NCBI GenBank assembly: GCA_011365055.1
Contig: RDOG01000025.1
Coordinates: 1 to 54,579 of the forward strand
DNA length: 54,579 bases
Reading direction: 5' to 3'
Origin: Promethearchaeota archaeon
Lineage (GTDB): Archaea > Asgardarchaeota > Lokiarchaeia > Helarchaeales > RDOG01
Shown: one piece after another, positions 44,657 to 52,965 of the stretch
Layout of the letters: each line of letters begins with the position of its first letter
Position numbering within the stretch: position 1 is the first letter of the stretch
Position numbers and translations under genes: made by a program
Notes under the pieces: generated by a model
Seen by the model: the letters and a program-made list of their open reading frames with translations, nothing else
The model's database searches: none
What the model was told of the DNA's origin: nothing

Positions 44657-44812
44657 TTGGAAAAAGAAATTTTGCGGTGCTCTGTCATAAATTGTAATAA
44701 GAAAGTGAAAGAAGGAGAATATAAAGAAATATCTGGAAAGATTTATTGCATGGAGTGCGCCACCCTATATTATAAAATGATCTTACAGGATCTAGGTTAT
44801 GCTCCTATCTGA
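44657..44812 (+). CDS. Small zinc-finger-like protein, 51 residues
   Basis: A short reading frame beginning at TTG 6 nt after the preceding stop codon. It has the cysteine spacing of a treble-clef or zinc-ribbon knuckle: C-S-V-I-N-C, then about 17 residues, then CMEC, followed by a helix with aromatic residues. The coding frame is intact and the stop is TGA at 44810-44812. It probably belongs to the same operon as 43754. The low length makes the call modest; the cysteine pairs are its support. Confidence 0.55.
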   Translation: MEKEILRCSVINCNKKVKEGEYKEISGKIYCMECATLYYKMILQDLGYAPI

Positions 44813-45012
44813 ATCATTCTAATTTCATTTCAATAAAGTTCGTCTCACAATATTTTTCCTAAAACATAACACATATTAAATTATAAATCAAATAATGAGG
44901 TAGTGAATATCATACAGAAATAACATCTCAATTACGCTAATGAAGGTCGGAAATTCAAAAATTTGTCTTAAAATTTGAAGAAACGTAACAATAAAAAAGA
45001 AGTAGGGAGAAT

Positions 45013-48000
45013 TTGAAAACAAAAAAAATATTTTTGCTGGGAATGTTAGTAATCACATTGATTTCTTTCGTATTCTTGATTTTTTTTCAAGAATCTGAAT
45101 TTAATTTAAAATTAACAGATGACTTCACCTTAAAAAAAAGAGATACTCCTATTTTAATTGATAGTAACTCCGATTTTTTCTTTTACTCTAGTGGAGGTGA
45201 CGGGAATGCAGGTTCTCCATGGATAATTCAGGGTTATACTATTCAAACGACTAGCACTCATGCAATTCACATCCAAGGTACTACAAGTCATTTTATAATA
45301 AGAAATTGCACGTTAAGAACTACTACTTCCTCTTCTTATGCTGCTATTAGATTATATAACGTCCAGAATGGTAATGTAACTAATAATGTTATATATTCAA
45401 GTTATTTTGGCGTGTATTTCAGATCTTCTTCTAATTGTTATATCGTGAATAACTCAATAATTAATAATAAATATAATATATATCTATCAAGTTCACATTA
45501 TATCGATATCATTAAAAATGAAGTAAATTATGCCAATAATTATGGATTATACATGTACAGTTCTGATTGGGGTGAAATTACATATAATAAATTTAGCTAT
45601 AATTATTTTGATGGCATTTACATAAGTTCTAATTGCGATAATAATGATTTTTACTATAATACAATTTCTAATAACGGGGATGAGGGCGTGTACGTATATT
45701 CTTCATCTAATAATGATTTTTACCATAATACAATATCCAATAACGATGATGATGGTGTATACATTTCTTCTTCATCAAATAATAAATTTTACAATAATAC
45801 AATTTCAAATAGTTATGATTATGGCATTTATCTTTCCTCCTATTGTGATAGTAACGAAATAGATCATAATACCATAAATTACAATGGAGCTTACGGGATC
45901 ATGATTTACTCATCCACATGCGATTACAATAAAATTATCTATAACACGTTATATTATAATGAAGATGGAGGTATTTCTGATAATGGATATTCTACAACTA
46001 AATATGGTAATGTTATTACTAATCCTCCTTCTACTCCTTCAGATCCCTATGATCCCTATGAACCATATCTTCCTGCTTTTGATGAAGATCTAATGATTAT
46101 CATTGGGGTTTCTATTTTTGGTGTAGTAATCATGGTTATATGTGTCGTTGGATCAGTTGCAAATAAAGCTTATCAAAAAGGTAAAGAATCGAAACCAAGA
46201 TCTACAAAAACTTATACGCCTCCCCCAACATATAAAAAGAAGACTTATCGTACTATTTCTGAAATTCTTGCGGATATTGAAAGACCTCAGCCTACTACAT
46301 CCCAAGCAACCATGCCTCAAGTAACACCTATACATGTTCCAACGATAAAACCAGTCATTCCAGAAGAAGCAGGAGATTACGTTATAATTAGAAAAGCTCG
46401 AGTCTATGTTCAAAAAAATAAATTAAATTTGAGTGGACGAGGAATTGAAGATATCTCCGAGATTATAGGACTAAACCGTTTAACCTACATTACAGAACTC
46501 GATCTAAGCGATAATAATATATCTGTAATTAAAGGTCTAAATAACTTAACAAATCTTGAATACCTAAATTTTTATAAAAATAACATTTCCAAAATTTCAG
46601 GTTTAGATGCGTTAACATCTCTCGAATATCTTTATTTAAGTAATAATTTCATATCTGAGGTTGAAGGATTAGACAATCTTAAACATTTAAAAATGCTAAC
46701 CCTAGCAAAAAATCAAATTGAAGAAATAAAGGATTTAGATAATCTAATTAATTTGCAACATTTAAATTTGAGAAGTAATAGAATAAGATCCATAAAAGGA
46801 ATGGGGAATTTACCAAATTTAAAAAGAGTATGGCTTCAAGAAAATCCAATTAATCAATTAGAATACCATTTAATTAACGCTGAGACCAAAGAAATTATCC
46901 AATATTGTCAACAGAAAAAAGAACCCGAAATGGTTCCAAGCATCCTTGGTAAGAGGCTTGAAGCTAAGGAAGTGCCTTCCGAAATTTCAAACGTCCCGAG
47001 TATTTTTGATGATCTTGAAATAATTCCTGTATATCATGAAAAAATAAAGCGTGAAGCAGAACCTGATAATCATCAAACAATTGAACATAAAGTAGCCCCA
47101 CGATATGTCCAAAGAATCAAACACGAGGAAGAACCTGAGTACGTTAATGAGATTAAATATGAAGAAGAACCTGATTATCATCAAACAATTGAACATAAAG
47201 TAGCCCCGCGATATGTCCAAAGAATCAAACACGAAGAAGAACCTGAGTATGTTAATGAGATTAAATATGAGGAAGAACCTGATTATTTAAGTAAAATAAT
47301 TTATGCAAAAGAGCCAACATACACTGAAAAAATTGACTATAAGGAACCAACATACGCCGAAAAAATAGATTTTGATGAAGTCTCATATCAAAAAAGTCGA
47401 GATAAAACACCCGTTGTCCCCATGAAAAACATCGAAATTAAACCCGAAGAACTCTCTGGACTTGCAGAAGCTTATTTTGAGACTCTTTCTTCCACTAACC
47501 ATGAAGATATATTAAAGGAATTACAAAGTGATGTAACTAAATCAATTATACCTACCAAACCACTTACTTCTACAAAACTTGAATTCGATAGTATTTTACC
47601 TGAATCCAATTTTGGAGTAATAGGAAAAAATGAAGATAGTTTACTTCCTGAATCGAAGTTTGGAGTAGCGGAAAAGCTTGAAGAAAGCATCTTATCCGAG
47701 ACCAGCTTTGGTGTGGTTGGTAAGATCGAAGAAAGTACTCATGATGACTTAAAAGACATTTTAACAAGTTCTAAAATAGAATCTTCCTTATTGAGAGAAG
47801 AAAAACCCGATATTGAAAAAGTGATTTCTCGATTAGAATCTCTTGATGATATCGTCTTGCATGGACAAGAGTTGGGAACTGCTCTTGATAATGAAGCTTA
47901 TGATGAATTACAAAACATATTAAAAGGATCCGGTATGAAATCTTCGTTAGTTTCTGATGAATTATTTGGAGAGAGCGAAGAGTTCCCCGAGATCCAAATG

Positions 48001-48834
48001 GAGAGCTTAGTTCCCGAAATTTCAAGCATTCCTGATTTTGATGAAAGTACTCAAAACGAATTAAATGAAATTTTAGGGACGTCCTTCTCATCCATTGAAA
48101 ACATTACACCTATTCATCCTGATATAATGGATAAATCAACTAGCGAAATTTCAACATATGAAGATATGGTTCGTGATCACGAGGAATCACGTCGAAAAAT
48201 TGATCAAAGAAGATTTGAAATTGAGAGACGCCAAGAATCTTTTAAAACTACGTCGGAACAAGCAAAAAACATTTATGTCTTTTATAAAAATGAAAAAATT
48301 GAAGTCCGTAAAAATAGTGTACATTTAAGAAGACGGGGGATCACTAATTTGAATCAAATTCAGGGATTGGAAGTATTAGAAGATGTCGAAGAACTTGACC
48401 TTTCAAATAACGAAATAACACACATATCCGGATTGCATAAGTTTAAAAAACTCAAATATTTAAATTTAAGTGGTAATAACATCTCTATCATATCCGGTTT
48501 GGAAAATTTAGAAAGTCTTGAAGTATTAATGCTAAACGATAATAATATAAAGAAAATCAGCGGTCTTGATAATCTATTTTTATTACGAAGATTAAATCTT
48601 AGTAGCAATGAAATAAGAGCTATAACCGGGTTGAGAGGATTACAAAATCTGGAGTATTTAAATTTAAGTGACAACGAGATAAAGAGAATTGAGGGAATAA
48701 GACATTTAATAAACCTAAAAACTTTTATTTGCGATAAAAATCCTATTAATATCACAGAAAAACAAATTCTTTTGCAAAGTGCTCAAAGAATTGTCGAATA
48801 CTGTCAAAGAAAAGAAACCAAAGCACGTGCTTAA
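45013..48834 (+). CDS. Receptor-like protein: outside beta-helix, one membrane helix, inside LRR blocks
   Basis: A 1273-residue protein. A signal-anchor stretch (about 5-26) is followed by an extracellular right-handed parallel beta-helix (about 90-335) made of NosD-type repeats such as NDFYHNTISNNDDDGVYIS. One membrane helix spans about 359-382. Inside are two SDS22-type leucine-rich blocks (about 471-629 and 1096-1263) with 22-residue repeats like LTYITELDLSDNNISVIKGL. Each is introduced by a homologous 45-residue lead-in, so the block was duplicated. Between them lie 12-residue EPxYxxxI repeats and 16-residue SILPESNFGVIGKNED-type repeats. TTG start with TAGGGAGA upstream. The layout is that of a receptor or scaffold; ligand and effector are unknown. 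Confidence 0.85.
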   Translation: MKTKKIFLLGMLVITLISFVFLIFFQESEFNLKLTDDFTLKKRDTPILIDSNSDFFFYSSGGDGNAGSPWIIQGYTIQTTSTHAIHIQGTTSHFIIRNCTLRTTTSSSYAAIRLYNVQNGNVTNNVIYSSYFGVYFRSSSNCYIVNNSIINNKYNIYLSSSHYIDIIKNEVNYANNYGLYMYSSDWGEITYNKFSYNYFDGIYISSNCDNNDFYYNTISNNGDEGVYVYSSSNNDFYHNTISNNDDDGVYISSSSNNKFYNNTISNSYDYGIYLSSYCDSNEIDHNTINYNGAYGIMIYSSTCDYNKIIYNTLYYNEDGGISDNGYSTTKYGNVITNPPSTPSDPYDPYEPYLPAFDEDLMIIIGVSIFGVVIMVICVVGSVANKAYQKGKESKPRSTKTYTPPPTYKKKTYRTISEILADIERPQPTTSQATMPQVTPIHVPTIKPVIPEEAGDYVIIRKARVYVQKNKLNLSGRGIEDISEIIGLNRLTYITELDLSDNNISVIKGLNNLTNLEYLNFYKNNISKISGLDALTSLEYLYLSNNFISEVEGLDNLKHLKMLTLAKNQIEEIKDLDNLINLQHLNLRSNRIRSIKGMGNLPNLKRVWLQENPINQLEYHLINAETKEIIQYCQQKKEPEMVPSILGKRLEAKEVPSEISNVPSIFDDLEIIPVYHEKIKREAEPDNHQTIEHKVAPRYVQRIKHEEEPEYVNEIKYEEEPDYHQTIEHKVAPRYVQRIKHEEEPEYVNEIKYEEEPDYLSKIIYAKEPTYTEKIDYKEPTYAEKIDFDEVSYQKSRDKTPVVPMKNIEIKPEELSGLAEAYFETLSSTNHEDILKELQSDVTKSIIPTKPLTSTKLEFDSILPESNFGVIGKNEDSLLPESKFGVAEKLEESILSETSFGVVGKIEESTHDDLKDILTSSKIESSLLREEKPDIEKVISRLESLDDIVLHGQELGTALDNEAYDELQNILKGSGMKSSLVSDELFGESEEFPEIQMESLVPEISSIPDFDESTQNELNEILGTSFSSIENITPIHPDIMDKSTSEISTYEDMVRDHEESRRKIDQRRFEIERRQESFKTTSEQAKNIYVFYKNEKIEVRKNSVHLRRRGITNLNQIQGLEVLEDVEELDLSNNEITHISGLHKFKKLKYLNLSGNNISIISGLENLESLEVLMLNDNNIKKISGLDNLFLLRRLNLSSNEIRAITGLRGLQNLEYLNLSDNEIKRIEGIRHLINLKTFICDKNPINITEKQILLQSAQRIVEYCQRKETKARA
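47062..47277 (+). repeat. Near-identical 108-bp tandem duplication (36 residues twice)
   Basis: Two copies at 47062-47169 and 47170-47277 differ at only a few bases. Each 36-residue unit is three 12-residue repeats of form [EA]PxYxxxI[KE][YH]xx. Further, more diverged units continue to about 47400. Near identity at the DNA level indicates recent tandem duplication or active homogenisation. Confidence 0.8.
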
Positions 48835-48965
48835 TAATAAACAAATCTTTTATTTTATATAATTTTGATTTTTAGATTACTGGGATCGATACATTTTAGC
48901 ACTAGCATGGAAGAATTTAGAAATATTAACAGAAAAAATTATTAGTAGGAAGGATAATATTACGT

Positions 48966-49559
48966 GTGGACGAGATGAAGGTGGAAAAAGAAACATTTTT
49001 TGCAATTCTTGCGGGTGCATTAATTGGATTTTTAATCACATTTTTAGGATCTTATGTTATTGGTGAATTTTACTTATTAGTGCACTCAGCCATAACAGTA
49101 CCGGTCCAAATTTTTGGTTCAGTTGCCTGGTATTTTTACATTACATTGATTATTTGTGCTGTAACGTTCGTAGGGACGGAATTAATTATTGAACATTACA
49201 ATCTTGAGGTGCTTTTCAAGTTCATTGTACCTTTTATCGTCATTGAAATCAACATGCACGTGTTTACTTTCATTTACATGCTTGCATGTTCATTCAATTT
49301 CAGTTTATTTTGGTTCATGCACCTGATTTTATTTAATATTTTTCTAATTTCATTATCCACTATCTTATTTTACATTATTTATGATAAATGGCGAGATCCA
49401 GCGCTCTTTTTAGGTGTTTCATATGCAATGACTATTCTTGTATCTCTTTTAATTAATTATTTTACATTAGAAATTTTATTCTTCTGGGTGTTTAAAATAG
49501 TTATAATCTCTGGAATCTATGGTGTGACAATTTGCGCCGTGCTGTCATCTCAAGAATAA
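48966..49559 (+). CDS. Five- or six-helix membrane protein
   Basis: A 197-residue hydrophobic protein with about five to six membrane helices and short loops; a charged start (MDEMKVEKE) and a few conserved-looking aromatic pairs are the only other marks. The start is GTG at 48966 or ATG at 48975; GGAAGGAT about 10 nt before the GTG supports 48966. It follows the LRR receptor gene by 131 nt on the same strand. Family unknown. Confidence 0.6.
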   Translation: MDEMKVEKETFFAILAGALIGFLITFLGSYVIGEFYLLVHSAITVPVQIFGSVAWYFYITLIICAVTFVGTELIIEHYNLEVLFKFIVPFIVIEINMHVFTFIYMLACSFNFSLFWFMHLILFNIFLISLSTILFYIIYDKWRDPALFLGVSYAMTILVSLLINYFTLEILFFWVFKIVIISGIYGVTICAVLSSQE

Positions 49560-49591
49560 AAAAAATAAATCTTAATGCTTTTATTTAATTA

Positions 49592-49774
49592 ATGTCTCCA
49601 AGTATTGATTTTACTATACTTATTTGGAGTGTTATAATCCTTTTTTCTGCAATGGCGTTGACTATTGTGATTAAAGAAATTTACGAATATATCATAGAGA
49701 AGAAAGGAAAGAAATCAAAAAGAGAAGTTCGTTTTTTAAAGTTGAAAAAAGAGAATGATAACGAACAAAATTAG
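49592..49774 (+). CDS. Single-span small membrane protein with basic tail
   Basis: A 60-residue protein with one hydrophobic helix (about residues 8-28) and a Lys/Arg-rich tail, the usual form of a tail- or signal-anchored small membrane protein with a cytoplasmic C-terminus. It begins 32 nt after the preceding membrane-protein gene and may be cotranscribed. No ribosome-binding site is obvious. Function unknown; real gene status is likely because of the clean anchor-plus-charged-tail pattern. Confidence 0.45.
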   Translation: MSPSIDFTILIWSVIILFSAMALTIVIKEIYEYIIEKKGKKSKREVRFLKLKKENDNEQN

Positions 49775-49872
49775 CATGATTAAATATTCGGTTATAATTA
49801 TTAATTAATGAATTTACTCGCCTATTAAATCCCTAATTTATTTTTTAATTATTATTCCGAATTAAATAATTT

Positions 49873-50427
49873 TTATAAATGTTCAATTTCAATCAATTTT
49901 TCAGGATGAATAACGGTTAAATCTACTAATTTTTGTATAATTTTACTTTGATTTAGTATTAATTCATCACTTGTGATAAAATAATCTATTTTTAAATTCT
50001 TTACGTTCTTCAAATTTAAACAGGCGGCAAGTTGTAGGTTATCCAAAGTTCTTAATGAAAAAAGTGGAGCAATTTGGAAAGCTTTAGAGAAATCGATATT
50101 AATTTTAAAATCTTGATTTTTCAAATTAAGCTTTTCGGTTCCTAGATTTACATAAAAATTAATTGATAATTGTTCAATAAGATATAAAATAATGGTTGCT
50201 TTTTTTTCATGCGGGTTTAATTCTTCCCATCCTTTTAATTCATGGTCATTAAATTTTATATTTTCAAATTGTCTTGAAATAACAGATGCAATTTCTATTA
50301 GAGTTATTTGCGAATCTATTCTTTCTAAATTACTTGCATTCATTATGATTTTTGATATATTATGAAATTTGTCATCTTTTTTTAAATATGAGATTATAAT
50401 GCAAGTATCTAAATAGACTATTTTCAT
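49873..50427 (-). CDS. PIN-domain ribonuclease toxin (VapC-like)
   Basis: A 184-residue PIN-domain protein. The first acidic motif is YLDTCIIISYLKKD (D7) and later acids include TLIEIASVI and SLRTLDNLQLAA (Asp of the third motif), then YFITSDELIL. PIN toxins cut specific RNAs when freed from the antitoxin. The start ATG overlaps the stop codon of the RHH gene by 4 nt (ATGA), which marks a coupled toxin-antitoxin pair. It is longer than typical VapC (about 130-150) by a mid-protein insertion. Confidence 0.8.
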   Translation of the reverse strand: MKIVYLDTCIIISYLKKDDKFHNISKIIMNASNLERIDSQITLIEIASVISRQFENIKFNDHELKGWEELNPHEKKATIILYLIEQLSINFYVNLGTEKLNLKNQDFKINIDFSKAFQIAPLFSLRTLDNLQLAACLNLKNVKNLKIDYFITSDELILNQSKIIQKLVDLTVIHPEKLIEIEHL

Positions 50428-50696
50428 CGTTCACGTCCTTCGCTCACTAATTCGTTCGCTGTTTTATCAGATGTAAAAATAATTTGAAAATCTTTGATTT
50501 TCTTTAAATTATTTAGCATATCTTCTATTTTCTTCCTATTTATTAACGTCTCTTCCCAAAGAAAATTTTCGTTTGCTAGTTTTTCGTATATGATTTCTCT
50601 AATTGCTGCACTTCGATTTGGATATCTGCCAATTTTAACTAAATAATCAATTTTTTCAATTATTTCCTTTTTTAATTTTATTGGAAGAGTCGTCAT
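50424..50696 (-). CDS. Ribbon-helix-helix antitoxin
   Basis: A 90-residue protein beginning MTTLPIKLKKEIIEKIDYLV, followed by NRSAAIREII: the ribbon-helix-helix DNA-binding fold of CopG/VapB-type antitoxins. The C-terminal part (about 50-90) should wrap the PIN toxin. The ATG at 50696 is preferred to 50705 because it gives the standard RHH start; a TATAAAA-like stretch about 22 nt upstream fits a leaderless message. Upstream of the toxin gene with a 4-nt overlap; likely represses its own operon. Confidence 0.8.
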   Translation of the reverse strand: MTTLPIKLKKEIIEKIDYLVKIGRYPNRSAAIREIIYEKLANENFLWEETLINRKKIEDMLNNLKKIKDFQIIFTSDKTANELVSEGRER

Positions 50697-50919
50697 AATT
50701 ATCATATAAATTATTTTATACGTATATAAAAAAATATCTTTTAAAAGATTAATTGAAGTAATTGTTTTTTATAATGTATCATTAAATTTTGATTTATTCG
50801 GTAGCTAATTTGCATTTTCGATATTCTTTAAATATTAATTCTGAATTTTTATTAAAAAAGTAATTAATAAAGACCTTTTATTATAAACTGATCATTATAT
50901 TTAGTTAGAGTTGATTAAA

Positions 50920-51465
50920 ATGAATAAACACGATATCTTGCAGAAGGTTAAAGAAATAAGCTCGTTATATAATCTTGGCAGGGTACAAAAAAGCGAGGAA
51001 AAATTGGAAAAAGCTTTAATAGAAGCTTTGAATCTAAGAAAAATTATTGATAAAATTGACCAAAATTTAAAAGAAGATTTTGATCAAATGTATTCTAATG
51101 GTTTCTACCATCTAGATTATGGATTGCATTCACAAATCTATAATTGCTTGAACTTATTAGGAAAATATGATGAAATGCTTCCGTACTTAGAAAAATCAAT
51201 CACATATTTGGATAATAATAGAAATCCTGAAATGTGGAGAATGCTCGGACTTTTATACTTGGCACAAAAAAATGATTTAGAAAAAGCATGTAATGCATGG
51301 AAAAAAGCAATTGAATTGAATCCTTTGCTATTAGAAAAATATTCGGGTTTAAGTATTGTTAACGTATATGAAGCAATGAAAAAACAAGGAAAGAAAATAA
51401 CTCATGTTGTTGAATCCTTAGATTTAAAAACCGGTGAATTTACTATCGTGATTAATAAAGAATAA
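50920..51465 (+). CDS. TPR-repeat protein
   Basis: A 181-residue helical protein with tetratricopeptide repeats, best seen as YDEMLPYLEKSITYLDNN and EMWRMLGLLYLAQKND, and LEKACNAWKKAIELNP. TPR proteins usually mediate protein contacts. The start ATG at 50920 follows AGAGTTGATT; a TTG at 50911 in frame is the alternative. The C-terminus (VESLDLKTGEFTIVINKE) matches a decayed copy at 52350-52424, showing that a paralog once stood nearby. It lies between two toxin-antitoxin pairs and converges on the second toxin gene. Confidence 0.75.
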   Translation: MNKHDILQKVKEISSLYNLGRVQKSEEKLEKALIEALNLRKIIDKIDQNLKEDFDQMYSNGFYHLDYGLHSQIYNCLNLLGKYDEMLPYLEKSITYLDNNRNPEMWRMLGLLYLAQKNDLEKACNAWKKAIELNPLLLEKYSGLSIVNVYEAMKKQGKKITHVVESLDLKTGEFTIVINKE

Positions 51466-51478
51466 ATTATTGATATAT

Positions 51479-51913
51479 TTAATAAGACTTAAATTTTAAA
51501 CCCGTTAAATTAAAAATTTTTAAAAAATCCTCTTTATCTCTTGTTAAAACTTCAGAAATGCCATTGATCAATGCTATTCCCGCAATTTGACAATCCTTTT
51601 TTTTTACTGATAATCCTTTTCCTTGTGACTGTATGAAAATATCTGCAGCTTTTTCAACTGATTCCCGAGTAAAGTCTAAAATTCCACATTTTATTAGGAA
51701 TTTTTCGTAATAATTTAATAATTCAGGAACTTTAGAAGGTCTTCCAGCTTTTGAATATAAATTGGCGATGATTCCTATGTAAATTTCATAAATTGAAATA
51801 ATCGAAATGAAAATTGGAACATTCCCTGAGATTATATTTTTTATATGTTCTATTGCATTCTTATTCCCTTTTAAAAAATCAATCATTACATTGGAATCTA
51901 TTAGAACAGTCAT
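51479..51913 (-). CDS. PIN-domain ribonuclease toxin (VapC)
   Basis: A 144-residue PIN-domain protein of standard VapC length. Acidic motifs are LIDSNVMIDFLKGN (D6), ISIYEIYIGI, and KDCQIAGIALI followed by VLTRDKEDF. It follows a VapB-type antitoxin after an 8-nt gap on the same strand. Toxins of this class cut tRNA or rRNA at selected sites; this one's target is not predictable. Its sequence is not close to the other PIN protein in the island. Confidence 0.88.
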   Translation of the reverse strand: MTVLIDSNVMIDFLKGNKNAIEHIKNIISGNVPIFISIISIYEIYIGIIANLYSKAGRPSKVPELLNYYEKFLIKCGILDFTRESVEKAADIFIQSQGKGLSVKKKDCQIAGIALINGISEVLTRDKEDFLKIFNLTGLKFKSY

Positions 51914-51921
51914 TAACGCAC

Positions 51922-52158
51922 TTAAATAATTTCAATTTCTTTCTCTTCCACCTCATGTATTTTCTTCACTGTTTCCTCAATAACTTTTAAAACGGGATCA
52001 ACGTCTGGAATCTTCTTCCAACTCCCAGCTAAGTTAATTATTTCAGTATTTGCTTTTAATAAACGGAGAATAGTATCCGAAAAACTTTCATTTTTAATTT
52101 TATATTTTTTTAGTCTCTCATATACTTCTTCTTTTATTGAAATGGATTTTGACGGCAT
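51922..52158 (-). CDS. VapB-type antitoxin
   Basis: A 78-residue protein starting MPSKSISIKEEVYERLKKYK with NESFSDTILRLL, the archaeal short antitoxin pattern (DUF217/VapB-like), then an acidic C-terminal helix ending VEEKEIEII that would sit on the toxin. The ATG at 52158 is chosen over 52167 because GTGATATCA with a GTGAT ribosome-binding site precedes it. A 7-bp inverted repeat lies just upstream (52168-52192) and is a likely operator. Confidence 0.8.
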   Translation of the reverse strand: MPSKSISIKEEVYERLKKYKIKNESFSDTILRLLKANTEIINLAGSWKKIPDVDPVLKVIEETVKKIHEVEEKEIEII

Positions 52159-52167
52159 TGATATCAC

Positions 52168-52192
52168 TAGATCAATATAATGATGTGATCTA
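52168..52192. promoter_or_regulatory. Inverted-repeat operator of the second toxin-antitoxin pair
   Basis: TAGATCA at 52168-52174 and TGATCTA at 52186-52192 form a perfect 7-bp inverted repeat with an 11-bp spacer, 9 nt before the antitoxin start. Antitoxins of this type commonly bind such repeats to repress their own promoter. Binding by this antitoxin is inferred. Confidence 0.45.
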
Positions 52193-52248
52193 ATTAGAAT
52201 ATCCCTATCATTTCAAAAACAAATTTATATACCATTAATATCTCTGGT

Positions 52249-52348
52249 GTTAATATTACGGCATTCTACAAAGAGTAATAACCGTTTTTTATCATCTAAA
52301 TGATTTTTTCTTTAATTTTTAATAATATCTGACTCCACTTGAAAAAAT
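52249..52348 (-). pseudogene. Decayed tail of a second LAGLIDADG endonuclease copy
   Basis: Read on the minus strand this stretch aligns with the end of the intact LAGLIDADG gene at 52454-52550: FFKWSQILLKIKEK here against SFLKWGQILIKIKEK there, followed by a stop and frame loss. At the DNA level the homology extends across the stop-codon region (TTAATATTACGGCATT here, TTAATTTCACGACATT there). The N-terminal two thirds are missing. Confidence 0.7.
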
Positions 52349-52349
52349 A

Positions 52350-52424
52350 AGGAAAAAAATAACTTGAAAAGTTGAATTTATTGATGCAACAACAGGAAAT
52401 TTCTCTGTCGCAATAAATACGTGA
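52350..52424 (+). pseudogene. Decayed tail of a TPR-protein paralog
   Basis: Translated in frame this gives a KKIT segment, a stop, then KVEFIDATTGNFSVAINT and a stop. The intact TPR protein at 50920 ends KKITHVVESLDLKTGEF then TIVINKE. The shared KKIT, VE, TG-F and IN positions and the shared end point show it is the C-terminal remnant of a related gene. No upstream part survives; the LAGLIDADG remnant abuts it. Confidence 0.6.
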
Positions 52425-52453
52425 TATTTTTAATTAATCGAAATAAATTTTCT

Positions 52454-52846
52454 CTAAGAATTAATTTCACGACATTGAATGAATAACAATAAACGCTCAT
52501 CTTCATTTAAATGTCGTTTTTCTTTAATTTTTATTAGAATTTGACCCCATTTTAAGAAGCTATCTCTTTTTACGGTTTGCCAATTTAATTTAGAGAGTAA
52601 GTCATAGAGACGTAAACATCGTTCCACACCCTTAATTTCCAATTTAATGATTTTTCCATCGAGAATTTTTAATGGATATGGTTCTAATTTTCTATTTACA
52701 AAAAAATTCCAAATTTTTTTCATCACACGTTCATATTTAATACTTGTATTCAACGTAAATTTAGGTCTTGGCGTGTAACCTGATTGGATGGGTATTGAAA
52801 AAGATCCTTTAGCTTCTATAAATCCAAGTAACCAGTCAAGATTCAA
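52454..52846 (-). CDS. LAGLIDADG homing endonuclease, single-motif
   Basis: A 130-residue protein with one LAGLIDADG-type helix near the start, WLLGFIEAKGSF, and the matching C-terminal pattern FLKWGQILIKIKEKRHLNEDE. Such single-motif proteins act as homodimers to cut a long DNA target. The metal-binding acid of the motif (usually D) is E here (GFIEA), so activity is uncertain. The reading frame is intact, begins at TTG and has GGTGAT 5 nt upstream, so it is likely still expressed. It stands alone, not inside an intron or intein that I can detect. Confidence 0.8.
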   Translation of the reverse strand: MNLDWLLGFIEAKGSFSIPIQSGYTPRPKFTLNTSIKYERVMKKIWNFFVNRKLEPYPLKILDGKIIKLEIKGVERCLRLYDLLSKLNWQTVKRDSFLKWGQILIKIKEKRHLNEDERLLLFIQCREINS

Positions 52847-52876
52847 TAATAATCACCATCATAATATTTTTTTCTA

Positions 52877-52896
52877 GTGTCTCTAAATAGAGACAC
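52877..52896. promoter_or_regulatory. Perfect 20-bp palindrome between divergent genes
   Basis: GTGTCTCT (52877-52884) and AGAGACAC (52889-52896) form an 8-bp perfect inverted repeat with a 4-base AAAT centre. It lies between the divergent LAGLIDADG gene and the last gene. It could be a dimeric repressor site or a hairpin in a transcript. No regulator for it is evident in the window. Confidence 0.5.
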
Positions 52897-52965
52897 AATA
52901 TATTTTTACGTTGGGATCAATATATTTGTTTTTAATTAAAAATTTATATTGAGGATAGAAAAATA

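Noticed and set aside
52365..52367. In-frame TGA in the TPR remnant as a possible selenocysteine codon
   Set aside because: The intact paralog has His there rather than Cys, and the upstream reading frame is missing, so it is a decay mutation.
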